Assembly: GCA_023212695.1 (NCBI GenBank)
Contig: JALCCG010000004.1
Span: forward strand, 1-64,000
Origin: Sporisorium sorghi
Taxonomy: Eukaryota; Basidiomycota; Ustilaginomycetes; Ustilaginales; Ustilaginaceae
Reading direction: 5' to 3'
DNA length: 64,000 bases
Of the stretch, positions 7,521 to 16,415 are shown piece after piece. A model generated the notes under the pieces. That model was given only the letters and a program-made list of their open reading frames with translations, searched no databases and was not told where the DNA came from. The first letter of the stretch is position 1. Each line of letters begins with the position of its first letter. The position numbers and the translations under genes are program-made.

Positions 7521-8603
7521 TTATCCCTGATATTCGAAATCAGCAGAAGCTTGAAACGCAAATACCCCATTCTCGTCAGCTTCCAAACGATATATCTTAT
7601 GAACTGCGTTCAGGTTCAGCCTTCCATAGATATGCGGGAACAACTGATGCAGTCCATACAAGTCCTCGTATACAATCTCAGCATCCACATCATCTTCTTG
7701 AATGCCCAGAACAAATAGATCCGCTGTTCCCTTATAGAGCGTGTTGGCTACTCCGCTGACTTGCTCCTCTGTTGAGCAATGAATAAATTGATCCGTATGT
7801 AAACTGTGCGGCTCGTATACTCCTTGCTGCTGTGCTTCCGCCCATGCTTCCATCGAAATAATATGATAGATCATTCCATCCAGTCCCCCTGTCCATATTT
7901 TCATATATCTTGACACATCATCATTCACGATGTCTCCTTCATCCTGCTCAACATCCTGAATGGTTACCATATGGACGGATTCGCCTAATGAGGATGCCAG
8001 CCGCTCGTTAATGAACACCGCGCATGCTTGCTCATCAATGCCGAGGCCACGCTGTACTTTTGCCGCCTTCATACCCTCTAGCAGATTAGTCTGATCGCCC
8101 CACTCCGTATAATGAACGCTGATCAATACATCGGCGAGCAGGCCTATGCCCTGTTTAAACAGCATTACGCCCTGCTCATTATCAAGTGGGGAAATGAGGC
8201 AAATCTCGGGAAGAATTAAGGCGCCTGCCGAATTTCCTGCAATCGGAAACCCGTTTTTATAACGGTCGATTAACAGCTCTCTGAAGGCACCCGTCGCATA
8301 GTAGTGATGGTATTTCTCCGTATTTCCCCCACCGATAAAAATCCCCGTGGCGCGAGTAAGGACCTGCTCCGCGTGTTCCATATCCAAATACCCTTCCGCA
8401 TCAGGAACAATCACCTGTACATCGTCAGCACCCGACTCCCTCCACATCTGTTGAAACAGCGGGACATATTCCTCCCAGCCCGGTCTGTTCATGATGCATA
8501 AGGCAATCGTGGCGTCGGAACCTCCCGCTTGCTCTATGAACTGTCTGTTCGCCTCTGCTTGGAAGGAGTTACCTCCGAGCAGATATACATATCGTTCTCT
8601 CAT
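7521..8603 (-). CDS. Fusion of a peptidase S51-like domain with a DUF952 domain
   Basis: The 360-residue protein has two parts. Residues 1-235 are a peptidase S51/cyanophycinase-like (glutamine-amidotransferase-fold) domain: YVYLLGGNS at the N-terminus, IFIGGGNTEKYHHYY near 88-102, and the nucleophile elbow PIAGNSAGALILPE with Ser near 123. Residues 243-355 form a DUF952 domain (MIYHIISMEAW, TDQFIHCSTEEQV, VYEDLYG, FPHIYGRLN). DUF952 is normally a free-standing protein of about 110 residues. The frame is continuous across the joint. The start at 8603 follows GGGGGCGCCAGG. Substrates are unknown. Confidence 0.85.
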   Translation of the reverse strand: MRERYVYLLGGNSFQAEANRQFIEQAGGSDATIALCIMNRPGWEEYVPLFQQMWRESGADDVQVIVPDAEGYLDMEHAEQVLTRATGIFIGGGNTEKYHHYYATGAFRELLIDRYKNGFPIAGNSAGALILPEICLISPLDNEQGVMLFKQGIGLLADVLISVHYTEWGDQTNLLEGMKAAKVQRGLGIDEQACAVFINERLASSLGESVHMVTIQDVEQDEGDIVNDDVSRYMKIWTGGLDGMIYHIISMEAWAEAQQQGVYEPHSLHTDQFIHCSTEEQVSGVANTLYKGTADLFVLGIQEDDVDAEIVYEDLYGLHQLFPHIYGRLNLNAVHKIYRLEADENGVFAFQASADFEYQG

Positions 8604-8618
8604 CCTGGCGCCCCCGTT

Positions 8619-8837
8619 CTATTTCTTTTTCTGACCGCGCTTGTTAACATAGTACAGCAGCACCGAGATAAAATAAATCGGAAGGATGATGATGCCTAAC
8701 ACAGCACTCCATAATACTATGGGAAGCAGATCGCGGTCAGTTATACTGTCGTAATTCATATAACCGTACACAATCCAAACCAGCCATACCATCGTGACGG
8801 CATATCCTATTTTATAAGGTAATCTCACAGCATTCAC
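8619..8837 (-). CDS. Small two-helix membrane protein
   Basis: A 72-residue protein with two transmembrane segments (residues about 8-27 and 39-63) and a basic C-terminus (NKRGQKKK). The start is GTG at 8837 close to AGGA; a second in-frame GTG nine bases on is better spaced. It ends 15 bases before the S51-DUF952 gene and starts 22 bases after the next phosphotransferase gene, so the three probably share a transcript. Family not recognised. Confidence 0.65.
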   Translation of the reverse strand: MNAVRLPYKIGYAVTMVWLVWIVYGYMNYDSITDRDLLPIVLWSAVLGIIILPIYFISVLLYYVNKRGQKKK

Positions 8838-8859
8838 ATCCTAGAAGTTGATTGGGACA

Positions 8860-9867
8860 TTAGAATTTCGAGTGCAACAAATCGGAAAAGGCATGCTGGT
8901 TATATTCCAGCCACTCTCTTCTCTTCAAAAGCTGCTTCAACATCAACCGAAAATAAGGGGCGATGCTCCGGCCGGCATAATGTTGTCCAATATAGATGCT
9001 TAATAGTGATACGTAATATATCTGCATAACATACGGAATCCACTGAATCTCTGCAGGGGTTAATGTCATATATTTTCGATATTCATCCAAAAACAGCTCT
9101 ATCTTCTCAAAAGTTTGGTCTTCAAATTGAAGGAGATGATTTAAACAGATCGTTAGTTCCCAAATACGAATATCGTTAGCGGCAAAATCAAAATCCAATA
9201 CCCCGCTGATCTTCCTGAATTGAGGCTCGATCAAGAGATTAAAGATGAGAATATCATGGTGGACAATTTGTTTAGGCAGAAGATTGAGTTCAGGCGCGTG
9301 CCCGTAAATATTCTGGTAATACGCCTGGATAATAGCAATCTGATCGGCATCAATTGCAAAGGGAGGACTGGACAGAAATTCATGTATGCTCTTCTGATAC
9401 GACAGCGGATGAAGGCTGTAAGGATCATGAAATGCGATAGTAGGACGAACCGAATCAACGGGTACCGATGAGAATTGCTGAAGGGCATACGAAATTTCTC
9501 CAACCGTCTGTCCATAACTAAGCACATCCGAATTTCTTAATAAATCTGGAACCTCACCCTCAATAAACCGGGTTATGGAGCCTAAAGAACCATCCGACAG
9601 AATAACATACTTCGAGCCATCCTTGCTCGAGAGGAACCCTGGAACACCAAACGATAAAGAGCAATGTTCCAAATAAGCTGTTAATTCCACCTCAAACTGT
9701 AATCTTTCTTCATTTTTAGTATGACGATTATATATTCTTGCAACATATTTGCTTTGGTTCAGTACAACAATTCTGGAGTCATTCGTCATGCCAAATGGCA
9801 CATTGCCCATAGAATGCACAGGCTCATTAAAATAATGCTGCAGCAGCTCTTGAAATAAGTGCTCCAT
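8860..9867 (-). CDS. APH-family phosphotransferase
   Basis: A 335-residue protein with the kinase-like APH fold: an N-lobe with KYVARIYN (Lys as the ATP-binding candidate), a linker SITRFIEGEVPDLL, the catalytic loop IVHHDILIFNLL (residues about 199-210, His-x-Asp and Asn present) and metal-binding GVLDFDFAANDI. The substrate is unknown; homologues include homoserine kinase type II-like and antibiotic kinases. The start at 9867 has AGAGGTG before it. A tiny open frame ends in TAG within that ribosome site (9871-9873), which could couple translation. Confidence 0.85.
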   Translation of the reverse strand: MEHLFQELLQHYFNEPVHSMGNVPFGMTNDSRIVVLNQSKYVARIYNRHTKNEERLQFEVELTAYLEHCSLSFGVPGFLSSKDGSKYVILSDGSLGSITRFIEGEVPDLLRNSDVLSYGQTVGEISYALQQFSSVPVDSVRPTIAFHDPYSLHPLSYQKSIHEFLSSPPFAIDADQIAIIQAYYQNIYGHAPELNLLPKQIVHHDILIFNLLIEPQFRKISGVLDFDFAANDIRIWELTICLNHLLQFEDQTFEKIELFLDEYRKYMTLTPAEIQWIPYVMQIYYVSLLSIYIGQHYAGRSIAPYFRLMLKQLLKRREWLEYNQHAFSDLLHSKF

Positions 9868-9870
9868 TGT

Positions 9871-9983
9871 CTACACCTCTTTATTGTCCAGAACATGGCC
9901 TTTAGGATCAATCTCATAAACCCCGTCTTCATTCATGGCTTCACTCTGCAATAATCCTGGTATGCCTGATTGTTATCCGACAC
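9871..9983 (-). pseudogene. Possible remnant of a small frameshifted gene upstream of the phosphotransferase
   Basis: Two short overlapping reading frames follow each other: one from GTG at 9983 ending in TGA near 9933, and one from ATG at 9936 ending at 9871 with 21 residues of normal composition (MNEDGVYEIDPKGHVLDNKE). Together they look like one small gene split by an indel. No family is recognised, and it could be chance. Confidence 0.3.
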
Positions 9984-10031
9984 ATGGCCTTACTTCGTTC
10001 CTCCCATTCCCATGCCCAAGATATTATAGGT

Positions 10032-10580
10032 TTATCTACCCGAGAGGTCTTGTTGTCTTATGGCATAAGCCAGCTTATACAGGTCCGCAATATCCTGCCT
10101 GCCCGTTTCTTCAAATCTTTGAACCGCCACATCCAATTCGACCGCCTCCACAGCGATCACCTGCTCGCCGTCTTCAGGATTCAGCGGCTCCCCGATGATG
10201 CATACATCCCCGTAGCCAACCAATCTGACAAAGCGCGGGTGAGGGATATGCGGACGGTACGGGGTCTTGCAACTGGATTCACAACGAAACTGGCCGAAGA
10301 CTCGGTACGACTCCAGTTCTGCACCAAGCTCCTCCCTCACCTCCCGTCGCAGCGCGTCCAAATATCGCTCCCCGGGCTCCAGCGTACCTCCTGGAAGCTC
10401 CCAGCTTCCATCCGCCACTTGAAAGACAACGCAGCGATTTCCGGTAAACGGAAGAATCGTGACATTGCTCACCTTCGATTCATCAATATCTTCGTCTAAA
10501 TCAAACCTGGCCTTCACAACACCCCAATGGACATCATTCGATAACGCCCGATAGGAGCTTAAATCCGTATTTATTCTCAT
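10032..10580 (-). CDS. NUDIX hydrolase
   Basis: A 182-residue protein with a complete Nudix box ([14 protein letters not shown] then REVREELGA, residues about 66-88) that binds the metal and cleaves a nucleoside-diphosphate-linked substrate. A C-terminal region with [14 protein letters not shown] is helical. The start at 10580 follows AAGGGAA. It lies 41 bases downstream of the GNAT gene in the same direction. The substrate cannot be predicted. Confidence 0.9.
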   Translation of the reverse strand: MRINTDLSSYRALSNDVHWGVVKARFDLDEDIDESKVSNVTILPFTGNRCVVFQVADGSWELPGGTLEPGERYLDALRREVREELGAELESYRVFGQFRCESSCKTPYRPHIPHPRFVRLVGYGDVCIIGEPLNPEDGEQVIAVEAVELDVAVQRFEETGRQDIADLYKLAYAIRQQDLSGR

Positions 10581-10621
10581 ACGCTGTTCCCTTTCGCTCT
10601 TTGCTGAAATTCATGCTTGCT

Positions 10622-11503
10622 TTACTCCACGTTATACTCGCGAACCATGAGCACTTGTTCCATTCCAGCGTTAAATCCAAGCTCCGTCAGTACTTCCACC
10701 AGTTCCTTATGGGAGGCCCGGATATTGAACGCGGATCGCTTGCAGGCATATCCAGGCTGCATGATCTCAAGCACTGCCCTCTTAAGGACCCCTTTTGCGT
10801 CAGGATGTCCGGGAGCTGCATCACAGCGAAATAGTGTGATTGCGGTCAAACTTCCGGCTGCGTTAAACACTCGCTTAAACAATCCGTAACCCGCGAGCTC
10901 TTCTTCCTCATATACAAAAACACACTCACCATCCCTAATATTGGAGGCGTCTGTCTGCCAGACTTCGCCGGGCAGATAGAAGGCAGCGGAGGCGACCTCA
11001 GCGGCCTGGCCTCTGACCAGGGTGTATATTGAAGCTGCATTCTGAACATTCAGCTCCTCAAGCGGCTGTTCATTCGACATGATAAGCAGCCGGTCAATGA
11101 TTACATATCCGACACTTTGATAGAGTCGGATCGCTGCTGTATTCGTGCTGATCGCCTCTAGATAGGCACGATGTACGCCTTGCTTCTCGTAAAGCTCCGA
11201 GTTTTTCTCCATCATGGATTTGCCGAGCCCTTTGCCCCGAAAATCCGGAGCGATGGCGGTACCGCTGTTACGTGCAAGCTTAACGCCATCATACTCCCGG
11301 AAGCTGTTCATGACGATGCCTGCCGCAGCCCCATCCACATAACAAGCAAGAGATTCCTCCAAACTTAAGCCATCATTTCCGATTCGAGCAATGAAACGCT
11401 CCAGCGGCATCGAGGCATTCACGATGTATCCTTCAAACGATTGGTTCCATAGCTCCGAGGCATCCCGAATCGGAAGCTCGCTAAGGGGTTTATAGGTAAT
11501 CAT
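10622..11503 (-). CDS. GNAT-family N-acetyltransferase
   Basis: A 293-residue protein, twice the length of a single GNAT domain. The first domain (residues 1-145) carries the acetyl-CoA loop IAPDFRGKGLGKSMM (about 82-96) and the NTAAIRLYQSVGY motif. The second half is a degenerate GNAT-like domain with YACKRSAFNIRASHKELVEVL and LGFNAG. The start at 11503 follows AGGAGG by nine bases. It is co-transcribed with the NUDIX gene. The acceptor is unknown. Confidence 0.88.
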   Translation of the reverse strand: MITYKPLSELPIRDASELWNQSFEGYIVNASMPLERFIARIGNDGLSLEESLACYVDGAAAGIVMNSFREYDGVKLARNSGTAIAPDFRGKGLGKSMMEKNSELYEKQGVHRAYLEAISTNTAAIRLYQSVGYVIIDRLLIMSNEQPLEELNVQNAASIYTLVRGQAAEVASAAFYLPGEVWQTDASNIRDGECVFVYEEEELAGYGLFKRVFNAAGSLTAITLFRCDAAPGHPDAKGVLKRAVLEIMQPGYACKRSAFNIRASHKELVEVLTELGFNAGMEQVLMVREYNVE

Positions 11504-11578
11504 GGTTTATTTCCTCCTGCTCCATAGGCATGGATAATGCGAAACGGTTCAGACGCAAAATTTCATTCCATTTAAAAA

Positions 11579-11627
11579 CATGCAGGAAGAGCACCTGAGC
11601 TGTAACTCAATAGTGTCCCCCTGCATG
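11579..11627 (-). terminator. Terminator of pepF
   Basis: CATGCAGG (11620-11627 on the complement) pairs with CCTGCATG (11579-11586), with an inner TGAG/CTCA stem in the 33-base interval, and TTTTT follows on the minus strand. It lies just after the stop of the oligopeptidase gene. Confidence 0.75.
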
Positions 11628-11650
11628 CGTTGTCACTGCTTATTTACGAT

Positions 11651-13345
11651 TTAAAGAGCTGCATCGTCTACGCTGTCAAGCCACGCATTAATGCTGCCAA
11701 TGACGGAAGTGACGCAGCCATCCTCGAACGGCGAGATCAAGCCGGCTACCTTCACCAATTCGACGAAGGACTTGCTTCCGCCTTGACGGCAGAGGTGCAG
11801 ATAATCTGCCCATGCGGCCGATCGATCTTCGTGCATCTTCTTCCAGAATTGGAAAGCGCAGATTTGAGCCAGCGTGTAATCGATATAATAAAACGGCGAA
11901 CTAAAAATATGACCCTGTTTATGCCAGAAACCGCCTTGCTCCAGGTACGTGTTGTCATCGTAGTTCCGGTGCGGCAAATACTTCCGCTCAATCTCACGCC
12001 ATGCCTGTTTCCGCTCAGCCGGCGTTGCATCCGGATTCTCATAAACGAAATGCTGGAATTCATCAACCGTTACTCCGTAAGGAATGAAGATCAGCCCGCT
12101 TGCGAGATGGTCGAAACGGTATTTGTCCGCTTCATCTTCGAAGAAACGGTCCATCCAAGGCCATGTGAAGAACTCCATGCTCATGGAATGAATTTCGCAT
12201 GCTTCATACGTTGGGAATCCATACTCCGGAACCTCGAAACCTCTGCTCTCGTATACTTGGAAGGCATGGCCAGCTTCGTGTGTCAACACATCAATATCAC
12301 CGGACGTACCGTTGAAGTTGGAGAAAATAAAAGGTGCGCCGTACTCGCTGATATAGGTACAGTAACCGCCACCCTGCTTGCCTTTTTTGGCTACCAGATC
12401 CATCAGACCGTTCTCCTGCATGAAGGTGAAGAACTCATAGGTTTCCGGTGACAACTCCTCATACATCTTCGCTCCGTTGCTCACGATCCAGTCTGGATCA
12501 CCCTTCGGTGTTGCGTTCCCCGATTTGAATGCAAAGTTCTCATCATAATACAGCAGCTGGTCCACATCGATACGATTCTGCTGACGTTCCTTCAGCCTGG
12601 ATGCAACCGGAACGATATGCTCCAGCACCTGACTGCGGAAATTAGCAACCATCTCTGCGTTGTAATCCGTGCGTGCCATGCGCGCATATCCAAGCTCAAC
12701 ATAATTGTTGAAACCCAGCTTCTTGGCCATCTTGGTTCTCACTTTTACCAGATCATCATAAATGCGGTCGAAAGTTGCTTCATTCTCGGCCATAAAGCCG
12801 CTGGAAGCCTCCATGGCGCGTTTGCGCATATCGCGGTCCTTGGATTGCTGGAAAGGCGTCAATTGCGGTAGCGTACGCTCCTCGCCTTCAAATTGGATTT
12901 TGGCAGAAGCGATCAGCTTCGAGTATTCGGTGGTCAGTTTATTCTCCTGCTGCAAATCCTCAATAATCTCGGGACTGAAGGTTTTGAGCGATAGCTCTGC
13001 AAGCTGGAACAGCTGCCGGCCCCATTTATCCTCAAGCTCGGTTCTGAATTTCGAATCCACGAGGGCGCGGTAATAATCCGTTATGTATTCCTGAATCACC
13101 GGTCCGTTCTCGTCAAAGAAATCCTGTTCAGCCTTATAGAACTCATCGTTTGTATCAATCGAGTGACGAATACTCACAAGCTGACCGAGTGTATCCATCT
13201 CACTGCGGAGTTTATTGATTCGGGTCATCGCCTGATCCTGCTCTTCATACGTGCTTGCTGAAGTAAAGGCGTTGAGTTGTTCTTTAAACTTTTGCTCAAA
13301 AGCTTTTACATCGGGACGTTCATAGCGATATTCGCTGAATTTCAT
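11651..13345 (-). CDS. pepF: M3-family oligoendopeptidase (PepF-like)
   Basis: This is a cytoplasmic zinc metallopeptidase that degrades oligopeptides. At 564 residues it has the length of the M3 oligoendopeptidase family. The zinc site THEAGHAFQVYES lies at about residues 353-365, and the third ligand is in YEACEIHSMSMEFFTWPW. The N-terminal helical region (residues 1-200) is typical. The start at 13345 (MKFSEYRYERP) is preferred over an in-frame ATG 36 bases upstream, because AGGACAGGTG precedes it. It has its own terminator and appears monocistronic. Confidence 0.95.
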   Translation of the reverse strand: MKFSEYRYERPDVKAFEQKFKEQLNAFTSASTYEEQDQAMTRINKLRSEMDTLGQLVSIRHSIDTNDEFYKAEQDFFDENGPVIQEYITDYYRALVDSKFRTELEDKWGRQLFQLAELSLKTFSPEIIEDLQQENKLTTEYSKLIASAKIQFEGEERTLPQLTPFQQSKDRDMRKRAMEASSGFMAENEATFDRIYDDLVKVRTKMAKKLGFNNYVELGYARMARTDYNAEMVANFRSQVLEHIVPVASRLKERQQNRIDVDQLLYYDENFAFKSGNATPKGDPDWIVSNGAKMYEELSPETYEFFTFMQENGLMDLVAKKGKQGGGYCTYISEYGAPFIFSNFNGTSGDIDVLTHEAGHAFQVYESRGFEVPEYGFPTYEACEIHSMSMEFFTWPWMDRFFEDEADKYRFDHLASGLIFIPYGVTVDEFQHFVYENPDATPAERKQAWREIERKYLPHRNYDDNTYLEQGGFWHKQGHIFSSPFYYIDYTLAQICAFQFWKKMHEDRSAAWADYLHLCRQGGSKSFVELVKVAGLISPFEDGCVTSVIGSINAWLDSVDDAAL

Positions 13346-13486
13346 AGGATACACCTGTCCTTTCAATGATAAAAAATGCATCGTGGCGTCAGATGGAATG
13401 ATTTCATAACACCAAACTCTATGTAAATTCTATATGCGAATCTCAATATCCTTCACAAGCTTTTGAATTTCTGTTCGATTGCAACG

Positions 13487-13804
13487 TCACGTTATCATCT
13501 TAAGACCGATGACTGAAGCCAGAATTAAACTAATGAAGAATACGCGCCGCCATTCCTTCGGTTCTCCAAACGCGAACATCCCCAGCAGTGTGCTTCCCGC
13601 CGTTCCCATTCCTGTCCAGATGGCGTAGGCGGTTCCCATGGAAATAAAATTCATCGCATACGTCAGCAGCAAGAAACTCGATCCAAGCGAACAGGTCAGA
13701 AACAAATAGGAGCCGAAGCTGCGAAACAAGGCCACACGTCTCAATGCAATGACACCCAGCACTTCGCACAACCCGGCGGCGATCAGAGCGATCCATTCCA
13801 TCAC
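13487..13804 (-). CDS. SMR-family exporter subunit (YkkD-like partner)
   Basis: A 105-residue small multidrug resistance protein with four transmembrane helices. The conserved membrane Glu is in AAGLCEVLGVIALRR (residue 14), and the second motif GTAYAIWTGMGTAG is at about residues 57-70. It overlaps the upstream SMR gene by four bases (ATGA), so the pair is translated together and should form a heterodimer. Family members of this pairing export guanidinium or cationic drugs; which one applies here is unknown. Confidence 0.9.
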   Translation of the reverse strand: MMEWIALIAAGLCEVLGVIALRRVALFRSFGSYLFLTCSLGSSFLLLTYAMNFISMGTAYAIWTGMGTAGSTLLGMFAFGEPKEWRRVFFISLILASVIGLKMIT

Positions 13805-14148
13805 AAACCACTCTCCTTCGCCTGACCATCCGTTTCCTTCGTAACGAGTTTAAGCCCGAGCACACCCGCAGCCAACATGCCAATCAGCAGAAGTTTGACC
13901 GGGTTTGCCTGCTCTCCAAAAACCAGAATCTCCACCAGCACCGTTCCGGCTGTCCCAAGACCCGTGAATATAACGTACACCGTGCCAATGGGCAGCTTCG
14001 CCGCAGAATCCAAAAAAACTTTAAAGCTGAATAAAATTGAGACAATGGTAATGAGCCACTGCCACCAGACATCGGAATGCTTCAAGCCGGATACCCATAC
14101 CACTTCCAGCGCCCCCGCCAACAATAAAAGCCACCATTCCTTCTTCAT
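13801..14148 (-). CDS. SMR-family exporter subunit (YkkC-like partner)
   Basis: The 115-residue first member of the SMR pair. It has the Gdx-like N-terminus LAGALEVVWVSGLKHS with Glu14 and the motif LPIGTVYVIFTGLGTAG. The C-terminal tail (KETDGQAKESGL) is cytoplasmic and hydrophilic. The EVxW and LKxS residues resemble guanidinium-exporter (Gdx) members. The leader is short and shows no guanidine riboswitch. The gene diverges from a LysR regulator, which probably controls it. Confidence 0.9.
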   Translation of the reverse strand: MKKEWWLLLLAGALEVVWVSGLKHSDVWWQWLITIVSILFSFKVFLDSAAKLPIGTVYVIFTGLGTAGTVLVEILVFGEQANPVKLLLIGMLAAGVLGLKLVTKETDGQAKESGL

Positions 14149-14244
14149 CCTGCAACCACTTCCTTTCTGCTCTTATAATCGTGAACCTTATTGATTCGCA
14201 GTTGTGATTGTAATCTAAAATCGACATACCGTATAATGATAATT

Positions 14245-14265
14245 AATAATGTTATCATCATTATT
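14245..14265. promoter_or_regulatory. LysR-type palindrome in the divergent SMR/lysR region
   Basis: AATAATG (14245-14251) and CATTATT (14259-14265) form a perfect interrupted palindrome with a seven-base spacer, in an AT-rich stretch 36 bases before the lysR start. An overlapping GATAA/TTATC pair lies there too. This is the expected place for a LysR operator controlling both directions. The binding protein is inferred from position. Confidence 0.5.
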
Positions 14266-14300
14266 AGTGATGTCCGAAGGATGGAGAGGCGGCAGCTGTT

Positions 14301-15167
14301 ATGGAGCTTACGGATTTGAAGGTTTTTCTAAGGATTGCCGAGGAGGGGAACATCACCCGTGCTGCTGAGCAGCTCGGATATGTGCAGTCCAATGTGACGG
14401 CCCGGATCAAAAAGCTTGAGAATGAACTGGGTGTCCCCTTGTTCAACCGGCACTCCAACGGCGTGACGTTGACCGAGAAGGGGGCCACGCTCAGGGATTA
14501 TGCGTGCTCCATTCTCAATTTGTCGGAGGAAGCCATTCGATCGGTACAGGAAACACCGTATCCCAGCGGCTGCTTAACCATTGGCGTTGTGGATACGGTT
14601 CATTGCGGGTACTTCATACAATCCTTGTCGGACTATCAAAATATGTACCCGGACGTCTCGCTTTCGTTATTGACGGGAAGCTCAGCCGAGCTAATCTCTC
14701 AAGTGCTGAACTACCAGCTGGACGGGGCCTTTGTAACAGGAAGTCTGCCGCCGAAAGTCGTTGCCGAATATGTGGATCAGGACGAGGTCAAACTGTTAAC
14801 GAAATCGAAGGAGCAGCCATTTCCCGATCTTGCCACAACAAAATGGGCCGTCGCCCCGTCGGGATGTCCGTTTCGAAGCACCCTTGAAAAATGGCTGTTA
14901 AGTGAAGGCATTCCGCTTACCAGGATGATCGAAGTGTCGTCGCTCGAAACTCAGCTCGGTATCGTGCGTTCAGGTCTTGCCGCTACATTGCTGCCAAGCT
15001 CCGTACTGAGCGGAGAATGTGCGAATATGGGCAGCTATTCCATACCGGAGGCCTATCGTCATAGCACAACAAGCCTGATTCGGCGGAACGACCGGTTCAG
15101 GAACAAGGCTTTTTCCGCTTTTGCCGAGCTGGTCAAGGTCAATTTTGAAATAAAGGAGCATTTATAA
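14301..15167 (+). CDS. LysR-family transcriptional regulator
   Basis: A 288-residue regulator with an N-terminal winged helix (LKVFLRIAEEGNITRAAEQL, residues 6-25; then YVQSNVTARIKKLENELGVPLFNR) and a periplasmic-binding-like effector domain starting near GCLTIGVVDTVHCG (residue 90). The start at 14301 follows GGAGAGG at a somewhat long spacing. It diverges from the SMR pair, which is the natural target. Its stop overlaps the convergent GNAT gene by six bases. Confidence 0.92.
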   Translation: MELTDLKVFLRIAEEGNITRAAEQLGYVQSNVTARIKKLENELGVPLFNRHSNGVTLTEKGATLRDYACSILNLSEEAIRSVQETPYPSGCLTIGVVDTVHCGYFIQSLSDYQNMYPDVSLSLLTGSSAELISQVLNYQLDGAFVTGSLPPKVVAEYVDQDEVKLLTKSKEQPFPDLATTKWAVAPSGCPFRSTLEKWLLSEGIPLTRMIEVSSLETQLGIVRSGLAATLLPSSVLSGECANMGSYSIPEAYRHSTTSLIRRNDRFRNKAFSAFAELVKVNFEIKEHL

Positions 15168-15716
15168 CCGAATAATGGAGTAAACCAGAATATCCTCATA
15201 GCGCCCCTTCACCTTGAGATAATGGCGGAGCCTCCCTTCCAGCTTCATCCCGGTCTTCTCCATCACCCTATAGGAACCTGTATTATCCGGGTGGCATTTG
15301 GCCTCAATACGAACCAGCTGCAATTGGTCGAACCCGAATGTAATGACCCGCTCGATCACTTCCGTCATGATTCCCTGGTTCCAGAATTGATTGGACAATA
15401 CATACCCGAGCTCCGCCTTGCGATGATCATTATCCCATTCAATGAAACTGCAGGTTCCGATGATAACGCCGGTCCCCTTGTGTTCAATCCCCCACGGCCC
15501 GACCTTCTGCAAGGTATATCGCTGCTGCACAAACTCCAAGAACCGCTGGGTGTCATCTGTCGATTGATGCGTATTCCATAAGGTATGTCTGGATACCTCA
15601 GGCACGGAGCAGTATCTGTAAATATCCATCAGGTCCCTTTGGGTAATGGGTCTTAACAAGGTTCTTGCCGTCTCCAGAATAGGGAATGGATCAAAAACAT
15701 CTTCAATCTTTTTCAT
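15162..15716 (-). CDS. RimJ/RimL-type GNAT acetyltransferase
   Basis: A 184-residue acetyltransferase of the ribosomal-protein-alanine type. It has TARTLLRPITQRDLMDIYRY at 15-34, GTCSFIEWDNDHRKAELGYVL, the substrate-side WNQGIMTEVIERVI and HPDNTGSYRVMEKTGMKLEG near 140-159. Substrates may be peptide N-termini or small amines. The start at 15716 follows GGAGGTGGG. It is convergent with and overlaps lysR by six bases. Confidence 0.9.
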   Translation of the reverse strand: MKKIEDVFDPFPILETARTLLRPITQRDLMDIYRYCSVPEVSRHTLWNTHQSTDDTQRFLEFVQQRYTLQKVGPWGIEHKGTGVIIGTCSFIEWDNDHRKAELGYVLSNQFWNQGIMTEVIERVITFGFDQLQLVRIEAKCHPDNTGSYRVMEKTGMKLEGRLRHYLKVKGRYEDILVYSIIRL

Positions 15717-15855
15717 AAGCCCACCTCCAGATCAATAGATTTCTTCTGCTAGATTCATTCTCATTATTCGCCCCCAGAAAGTTCATATTCTAACCCTGTT
15801 CTGAATACTTCGGCCATCTGTATCTGACCCATTATCCGATGGTTGCATGTGTTCT

Positions 15856-16413
15856 TTAGAGAATGGTCTCTGTAATCGACATCTCCATCTGCTGCTGGAT
15901 ATAACGCGCCACGCCATCAAGCTCATTCGAGTCGATGATATGGTCGGCCAGCCGCTGAATGCTCTCATGCGCATTCCGCACCGCAATCCGGGTGCCTCCG
16001 GCTTCGAACAGCCCTACATCATTGATGTGGTCGCCGAACACCACCGTGTTCTCCAGATCGATGCCCATATGGGAGGACCATAATTGAGGCCCGTCTCTTT
16101 TGTTCGCTTTGGCATGGCTGAATTCCAGAAAATAATGGTTCGGGATATAGTAATCGGGCATCATATGCGCGTGAATCACATCCCCGAATAATTCCGTGAC
16201 CTCGTGCCTGATCGGCTCCAATTCCTCATGTAATCCGATGTATGTAAGAGCTAATGTGCGGTAATCCGGCGGGCAAATCAAGAACTTCACTTCCATGAAC
16301 CTCGGATCATGGGGACGACTATGGAAAAAAGCCTTCTCTCCCTCTCTTTGCAGCGACTCATGCAGAAGCCCTCCTTCCCCGTACTGTTGGGTACAGATAA
16401 ATTGCTTCATATG
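15856..16413 (-). pseudogene. Cof-type HAD hydrolase lacking its N-terminal catalytic part
   Basis: The 185-residue frame matches the C-terminal two thirds of a Cof/HAD IIB phosphatase. The Lys motif is in FSHAKANKRDG and the metal motif IV is in NTVVFGDHINDVGLFEAGG, followed by NAHESIQRLADHII. The first roughly 80-90 residues of the family, with the DxDGT nucleophile motif and the Thr/Ser motif, are absent; the start at 16413 begins inside the cap region. It directly follows the stop of an unrelated membrane gene (16416). A deletion has probably removed the 5' end, so catalysis is not expected. Confidence 0.75.
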
Positions 16414-16415
16414 AT

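Noticed and set aside
14149..14300. Guanidine riboswitch upstream of the SMR pair
   Set aside because: The leader is short and AT-rich and shows none of the conserved riboswitch segments I can recognise.
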